Of a stretch of 64,000 nt of DNA, positions 59,536 through 64,000 are shown piece by piece. The DNA is from Paenibacillus pinihumi DSM 23905 = JCM 16419 (lineage in GTDB: Bacteria; Bacillota; Bacilli; Paenibacillales; Paenibacillaceae), in assembly GCF_000422505.1 (NCBI RefSeq), contig NZ_AULX01000012.1, positions 124,001 through 188,000 on the forward strand, given 5' to 3'. The notes below the pieces were generated by a model. The model saw only the letters and a list, made by a program, of their open reading frames with translations. It was not told the origin of the DNA and made no database searches. The translations under genes were made by a program, and so were the position numbers. Numbering within the stretch: position 1 is the stretch's first letter; each line of letters begins with the position of its first letter.

Positions 59536-60681
59536 CTATCTCTCCTGTTTGTAATTTAAATTTTTTAATATATTTTCTAGCGTATCTGAAAGTTTGGGAT
59601 TTAGCTGAATTGCCTGATTAAAGTCTTTTATAGCCTCGGATTCTTTACTCATTTTGAGTAATAAATGACCACGGTTGGTATAAGCTACGGGTTCGTCGGG
59701 TTTTAATTGAATGACCCTGTTATAGTCATCTAAGGCTTTATCCAGCTTTCCTGTTCTTTTAAACAGATTTCCTCGATTAGTGTAAGCTTTGGAGTAATTA
59801 GGATTTAATTGAATAGCTTTGTTATAGTCATCTAAGGCTTTATCCAGCTTTCCTATTTTTTTAAACAGAATCGCCCGATTATAGTAAGCAGTTGAGTAAT
59901 CAGGATTTAACTGAATGGCTCTGTTATAGTCATCTAAAGCTTTATCCAGCTTTCCTGTTTTTTTAAACAGATTCCCCCGAGTATTGTAAGCCTGAATGTG
60001 ACCAGGATTAGATTGAATTACGATGGTAATGTCATTTATTGCTTCGATAAATTTTTTTATTTGCCCATATAGTTTCCCGCGTATCATATAGGACTTAGCC
60101 AGAATGGAAGGTTCTTTTTCTGATTGAATGATTATTGTAAGCTCCTTGATTTGATCATCTACGTTGTCCAGTTGTTCGATCTGGTCAAATTTTTCTGCCC
60201 AATTGATTTGTTGTTCAATTGTTTCTGCAAGCTGTTCTTTTTCCTCACTGATTTTTTTAATTTTGCGGTTTTTGTTGGACAAGCTTAATAACACGAGACC
60301 TAAGCTGGCGATAGTGAGTGCATTGCTGATTGATGTGGAACTAATATTCGAACCCAATAAAGAGTTTAATGCCGAGAGCAGCCAACTGAGTGAGGATTTG
60401 ATCAGGTTAATATGTAAGGTTTGCGGTACGGCGATAGCAAACAAGATGCCAAAGAACATCATGACTCCGCTTTTTGCAGAATGTTTAGCAGTCATATCGT
60501 ACAATGTGAAAAAGACACCGGATATTGCCAATGATACGAGAAATGAAACATTGTTTATTGCTCCAAGTAATGCAGGAATTATTAGTAAGCAATACGATAG
60601 AGCCACATAAAAAATAAATGTGGTTGAATCATCATCGTTTTTGGCAAATTTTCTGCCTGTTGCGGCAATATTTTTTTTCAT
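59536..60681 (-). CDS. membrane-anchored TPR protein
   Basis: This 381-residue protein has three or four hydrophobic segments (about 20-135), a short coiled coil (KKISEEKEQLAETIEQQ) and five or six TPR motifs to the end. The three central TPRs (AYNTRGNLFKKTGKLDKALD and its copies) are almost identical at the DNA level with a 102-base period, so they arose by recent duplication. The ATG at 60681 follows AGAGGAAG; an upstream ATG at 60825 extends the frame but lacks a ribosome site. TPRs bind partner proteins; the partner is unknown. It is transcribed against ychF and prfA and is more AT-rich. Confidence 0.75.
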   Translation of the reverse strand: MKKNIAATGRKFAKNDDDSTTFIFYVALSYCLLIIPALLGAINNVSFLVSLAISGVFFTLYDMTAKHSAKSGVMMFFGILFAIAVPQTLHINLIKSSLSWLLSALNSLLGSNISSTSISNALTIASLGLVLLSLSNKNRKIKKISEEKEQLAETIEQQINWAEKFDQIEQLDNVDDQIKELTIIIQSEKEPSILAKSYMIRGKLYGQIKKFIEAINDITIVIQSNPGHIQAYNTRGNLFKKTGKLDKALDDYNRAIQLNPDYSTAYYNRAILFKKIGKLDKALDDYNKAIQLNPNYSKAYTNRGNLFKRTGKLDKALDDYNRVIQLKPDEPVAYTNRGHLLLKMSKESEAIKDFNQAIQLNPKLSDTLENILKNLNYKQER

Positions 60682-60923
60682 TTTCCGACTTCCTCTATTG
60701 GTTGTAATTACAATATCATACAGGATATTATTAAGGCTGGCAAAGCATGTTGTATAAAAAATAAAGACTTGCCGTTCAAACCGTGTGGAGGAAATATTGT
60801 TCTCCAAATCAGCTGAGTTCATCAAATAGAAGCTTTAAACAAAGGACTTCAGCAAGGAAAAAGATGAAGTCAGGGCTTAAGCAGAATGTTTGTGCGCCTT
60901 GTTCATTTGTTGCCTGATTGTGA

Positions 60924-60929
60924 TATAAT
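60924..60929 (+). promoter_or_regulatory. extended -10 promoter of prfA
   Basis: TATAAT with TG one base upstream (TGATATAAT) lies 36 bases before the prfA start. The -35 is weak (GTTCAT at 17 bases). Confidence 0.55.
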
Positions 60930-60964
60930 AAGGGGACGGATATTGACTTTAGGGGTGCATATAT

Positions 60965-62041
60965 ATGATGTTGGACCGTTTGCAGGCACTTGCCGACCGC
61001 TACGACAAGCTTAGCGAGCTGCTTTGTGACCCGGACGTTGCAAGCGATACGAAGAAGCTGCGCGACTACTCCAAGGAGCAGTCTGATTTGCAGGAGCCGT
61101 ATAACGCTTATATGGAATATAAAGAAACCCTGGCACAGTACGAAGATGCCAAGGTGCTTCAAGGTGAGAAGCTCGACGATGAAATGCGCGAGATGGTGAA
61201 GCTGGAAATCGAAGAGCTTGGTGAAAAGCTGGAGGAGCTCGAAGAGCGCGTTCGCATTCTGCTGCTTCCGAAGGACCCTAATGATGACAAAAACGTCATC
61301 GTGGAGGTGCGCGGTGCAGCAGGCGGTGACGAGGCGGCCTTGTTTGCTTCCGATTTGTACCGCATGTACAACCGTTTTGCTGACAGCCAGGGCTGGCGTG
61401 TTGAAGTGCTGGACGCAAGCGAGAATGATCTCGGCGGTTATAAGGAGATTATCTTCATGATTTCCGGCAAGGGTGCCTACAGCAAACTGAAATACGAGAG
61501 CGGCGCGCATCGCGTTCAGCGTATTCCGGTGACGGAGTCGGGCGGCCGGATTCACACCTCTACTTCAACGGTAGCTGTTATGCCTGAGGTTGAGGAAGTG
61601 GAGGTTGAAATTCACGACAAGGATATTCGTGTGGATACATTCTGCTCCAGCGGTGCTGGCGGACAGTCTGTTAACACGACGAAATCTGCTGTACGGGTAA
61701 CGCATATTCCGACTGGGATTATGGCGACCTGTCAGGACGGCAAATCGCAAAATGACAACAAGGCCAAAGCGCTGCAGGTGCTGCGTGCCCGTATTTACGA
61801 CATACACCGGCAGGAAGAGGAAGCCAAGTATGCTGGCGAGCGCAAAAGCAAGGTCGGCACAGGTGACCGCAGTGAGCGTATTCGTACCTACAACTTCCCG
61901 CAAAGCCGTGTAACCGACCACCGCATCGGTCTGACGCTGCATAAGCTGGATACGGTTATGAGCGGTGAAATGAATGAAATTATTAATGCACTGACAGTTG
62001 CCGAGCAAGCTGAATTGCTGGAGAAGGAAAATCTGGCTTAA
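60965..62041 (+). CDS. prfA: peptide chain release factor 1
   Basis: This 358-residue factor ends translation at UAA and UAG. The universal GGQ motif (residues 232-234) lies in [12 protein letters not shown] and reaches the peptidyl-transferase centre. The stop-codon recognition part is in [14 protein letters not shown], with an RF1-type PxT tripeptide. The length is standard. It is followed at 37 bases by prmC, which methylates the Gln of GGQ, the normal operon order in firmicutes. Confidence 0.96.
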   Translation: MMLDRLQALADRYDKLSELLCDPDVASDTKKLRDYSKEQSDLQEPYNAYMEYKETLAQYEDAKVLQGEKLDDEMREMVKLEIEELGEKLEELEERVRILLLPKDPNDDKNVIVEVRGAAGGDEAALFASDLYRMYNRFADSQGWRVEVLDASENDLGGYKEIIFMISGKGAYSKLKYESGAHRVQRIPVTESGGRIHTSTSTVAVMPEVEEVEVEIHDKDIRVDTFCSSGAGGQSVNTTKSAVRVTHIPTGIMATCQDGKSQNDNKAKALQVLRARIYDIHRQEEEAKYAGERKSKVGTGDRSERIRTYNFPQSRVTDHRIGLTLHKLDTVMSGEMNEIINALTVAEQAELLEKENLA

Positions 62042-62078
62042 TGCTTGCGGACAGCAGCATAGTCTGGGGGTAAAGACG

Positions 62079-63128
62079 ATGAGTGAGAAGGGGAATGCAG
62101 CCGCATTGTCCCATCATCCCGGCATGACCCTGAGAGAAGCCTGCTTGCAGGCTTCTTCTTTTTTATCCGGGGCAGGCGTGGATGAAGCAAGAGCCAATGC
62201 CGAGCTGCTGCTGATGCATTTGCTCGGCATGGAACGGGCCGAGCTAATCAGGGATTGGAGCGAGCCGATGCCTGGCGGCGTGTGGGAGCAATGGAGCGGG
62301 CTGGTGAGCCGCAAGGCGGCAGGCGAGCCTGTGCAGTATATTATAGGGGAGCAGTGGTTCTACGGGCTCCCCTTCACGGTGCGGCCGGGCGTGCTTATTC
62401 CGCGCCCGGAGACGGAGCTGCTCGTCGAGGCGGTGCTGGCCGCCGCTGACGGGCTATGGCCGGAGGCCAGCGGCGCGCAGGCTGGCCGCGCCGCTGGCGG
62501 GGATGCTGGCGCAGGCGAAGCCGCCAGCATGGATGGGACTGGCCCTGCGGCTGTGCAGCAGGGCCGGGTCGTGCCGACGGTCATTGACGTCGGCACCGGC
62601 AGCGGCGCCATCGCCGTGACGCTGGCTGCGCAGCGTCACGCGTGGCGCGTGTGCGCGTCCGACTTATCGGAGGACGCGCTGGCGGTCGCCCGCACGAACG
62701 CTGCCCGCCACGGCGTGGGCGGGCGCGTGCAGTTCGTGCAGGGCGACCTGCTCGGGCCGTTCGCGCAGCAACGGCCCGGCAGCGGCGGCAGCCCCGGCGA
62801 ATTGGCCGGGCTGCGTGCCGATGTGCTTGTCTCCAACCCGCCTTATATTCCGGCGGGCGATCTTCCCCATCTGCAGCGCGAGGTGCGGGACTACGAGCCG
62901 CACCTCGCGCTGGATGGCGGCGCCGACGGGCTGGACCCATACTGCCGCATGCTTGAGCAATTGCCGGAGCTTGCACAGCTCCCGCGAATTGTTGCCTTTG
63001 AGCTGGGAATGGGCCAGGCACAGCAGGTTGCACGTTTGCTGAGGGATTATGGCGCCTGGGATGATGTGCGGATCATTACGGATTATGGCGGGATTGAACG
63101 CCATGTCATCGCAGTGTCAACAGAATAG
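62079..63128 (+). CDS. prmC: release-factor glutamine N5-methyltransferase with a GC-rich insert
   Basis: This 349-residue SAM-dependent enzyme methylates the GGQ glutamine of release factors. The N-terminal helical domain starts MTLREACLQASSFL. PRPETELLVE, the SAM site DVGTGSGAIAV and the catalytic NPPY (about 252-255, in SNPPYIPAGDLP) are all present. Between the domains lies an Ala/Gly-rich insert (about 130-165: EASGAQAGRAAGGDAGAGE) that makes the protein longer than the usual 280-290 residues. DNA from about 62380 to 62960 is much richer in GC than its surroundings. ATG at 62079 follows GGGGG. Confidence 0.93.
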   Translation: MSEKGNAAALSHHPGMTLREACLQASSFLSGAGVDEARANAELLLMHLLGMERAELIRDWSEPMPGGVWEQWSGLVSRKAAGEPVQYIIGEQWFYGLPFTVRPGVLIPRPETELLVEAVLAAADGLWPEASGAQAGRAAGGDAGAGEAASMDGTGPAAVQQGRVVPTVIDVGTGSGAIAVTLAAQRHAWRVCASDLSEDALAVARTNAARHGVGGRVQFVQGDLLGPFAQQRPGSGGSPGELAGLRADVLVSNPPYIPAGDLPHLQREVRDYEPHLALDGGADGLDPYCRMLEQLPELAQLPRIVAFELGMGQAQQVARLLRDYGAWDDVRIITDYGGIERHVIAVSTE

Positions 63129-63138
63129 CAGCAACAGA

Positions 63139-63190
63139 AACCCCTGAATCTTTCACTTTTGCGAAAGATTCAGGGGTTAATTATTTTTCG
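63139..63190 (+). terminator. intrinsic terminator after prmC
   Basis: A perfect 16-bp stem (63139-63154 with 63163-63178) has an 8-base loop and a T-rich tail. Confidence 0.92.
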
Positions 63191-63201
63191 AAAAAGAACA
63201 T

Positions 63202-63230
63202 TTGTTCTTGTTTTTATTTAACGATATAAT
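63202..63230 (+). promoter_or_regulatory. promoter of the Rpn-like gene
   Basis: TTGTTC (63202-63207), a 17-base spacer and a perfect TATAAT (63225-63230), 30 bases before the start codon. Confidence 0.65.
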
Positions 63231-63260
63231 TATGGAAAAGAACTCAAAGAGGTGCATGCG

Positions 63261-64000
63261 TTGGTTCCCAATGAACGAGGAGATCAGATACATCAGCGTC
63301 ACGATACCTCGTATCGTTTTTTGCTGTCCAGCAAAAAGATTTTTGTAGAGTTGCTCCGTTCTTTTGTTCATAAGGGATGGGTCCAGGATATTGATGAAGC
63401 CAATGTGCAGGAGATTCCCCATTCTTTTGTCCTTCAGGATTTCAAGCGCAAAGAAGCTGATTTGGTCTACCGGGTTAAGCTGAATGGCGAGGATGTTGTG
63501 TTTTATTTGTTACTGGAGATGCAATCCAAAGTTGATTTCAGTATGCCGTACCGGTTATTGCTTTATCAGGTTGAGATTTGGCGCTATTTATTGCAAAATG
63601 AAGATAAGGCAAAGACGAGGCAGAAGTCATTCCGGCTGCCTGCAATCATTCCGATTGTTTTATACAATGGCAGACAGAGATGGAGCGTTCACCGTCAATT
63701 CCGCAAGATGATTGCCAATGAGCAAATGTTTGGTTCGGAACTTATTGATTTTGAATATATTTGTATTGATGTTGCAAGATATACGGAGGAAGAGCTTCTT
63801 CTTCTCTCCAACACAATCGGCTCTGTATTTTTAATGGATCAGACGGAAGACCAGGAGCAATTGCTGAAACGCCTGGGCAAGCTAATGGTTACGATTCAGC
63901 GGCTTCCGGAGGAAAGTCAACAGCAATTTGTTACCTGGATGGCGAATATTCTTACGCACAAGCTTCCGGGAAGTGAACAGCAGATTAGGGAACTGATCCA
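63261..64000 (+). CDS. Rpn-family PD-(D/E)XK nuclease / transposase-like protein, partial
   Basis: The gene runs off the window end, with 246 codons visible. It starts at TTG with AAAGAGGTG seven bases upstream. The protein opens VPNERGDQIHQRHDTSYRFL and continues with LLRSFV. The nuclease core is KEADLVYRVKLNGED then FYLLLEMQSKVDFSMPYRLL (Asp and Glu-x-Gln of the PD-(D/E)XK fold), followed by PAIIPIVLYNG. This is the Rpn (recombination-promoting nuclease) family, often annotated as transposase_31. Such genes act in RecA-independent recombination and are frequently present in many copies. No flanking inverted repeats can be judged because the end is missing. Confidence 0.85.
   Translation, partial: MVPNERGDQIHQRHDTSYRFLLSSKKIFVELLRSFVHKGWVQDIDEANVQEIPHSFVLQDFKRKEADLVYRVKLNGEDVVFYLLLEMQSKVDFSMPYRLLLYQVEIWRYLLQNEDKAKTRQKSFRLPAIIPIVLYNGRQRWSVHRQFRKMIANEQMFGSELIDFEYICIDVARYTEEELLLLSNTIGSVFLMDQTEDQEQLLKRLGKLMVTIQRLPEESQQQFVTWMANILTHKLPGSEQQIRELI

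Noticed and set aside
62642-62956. Alternative frames in the GC-rich part of prmC
   Set aside because: Stop codons are rare in GC-rich DNA, so open frames here are expected by chance, and prmC itself is clear.

Overview
The window looks like a chromosomal segment of a Paenibacillus-type, spore-forming Gram-positive bacterium. Four large exported proteins carry S-layer homology (SLH) triplets. Ribosome binding sites are strong GGAGG types, TTG and GTG starts are common, and the housekeeping genes (ychF, prfA, prmC, galU, trxA) are firmicute-like. I saw no rRNA, tRNA, CRISPR array or complete transposon.

Layout. 0-1.1 kb: end of a LapA-like membrane gene and an anchored protein of unknown role, both on the minus strand. 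1.5-3.5 kb: glutaminyl-tRNA synthetase. 3.7-11.0 kb: a signalling trio made of a 7TM-PAS-degenerate GGDEF protein, a 1704-residue pseudokinase/AAA/GAF/histidine kinase, and a NarL-type response regulator. 11.1-12.5 kb: a 56-residue protein, a possible structured RNA and a purine-rich stretch without genes. 12.5-33.0 kb: an exopolysaccharide locus. It holds a tyrosine phosphatase, an SLH protein, a tyrosine kinase pair, a complete UDP-diacetylbacillosamine gene set with its phosphoglycosyl transferase, glycosyltransferases, a polymerase, a flippase, UDP-glucose dehydrogenase, GalU and two exported proteins that share a two-cysteine domain. Its core (about 19.9-30.0 kb) is strikingly AT-rich compared with both flanks. 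33.1-36.8 kb: a 1215-residue SLH protein. 37.0-39.8 kb: a lipoprotein-like gene, an alpha/beta hydrolase and a DUF72 protein.

39.8-43.8 kb holds the most unusual material. The first item is an Agr-like quorum-sensing module that has a kinase-less membrane protein, AgrB, a cysteine-free AgrD and a receiver-less LytTR protein. The second is a leader with a 7-codon ORF, competing hairpins and two tandem terminators. It lies ahead of a branched-polyamine (BpsA-family) synthase that appears to start at a non-canonical AUU or AUC codon. 43.8-46.3 kb: a SodC-like protein, an Rrf2 regulator with a clear self-overlapping operator, thioredoxin, a 183-bp nested inverted repeat and a small anchored protein that seems to start with CTG. 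46.6-53.3 kb: a 2218-residue SLH-anchored enzyme with seven ricin-like repeats, two CBM-like modules and a GH87-type beta-helix. 53.5-55.9 kb: an SLH protein with YcdB-like repeats. 56.0-58.1 kb: small proteins, a cluster of DnaA-box-like sites and a lipoprotein. 58.2-64.0 kb: ychF, a membrane TPR protein, prfA, prmC and the start of an Rpn-family nuclease.

The exopolysaccharide locus, the SLH proteins and the glucan-directed surface enzyme together suggest a region devoted largely to building and remodelling the cell surface, with peptide signalling and a large two-component system nearby. All functions are read from sequence motifs and remembered family features; no searches were run.
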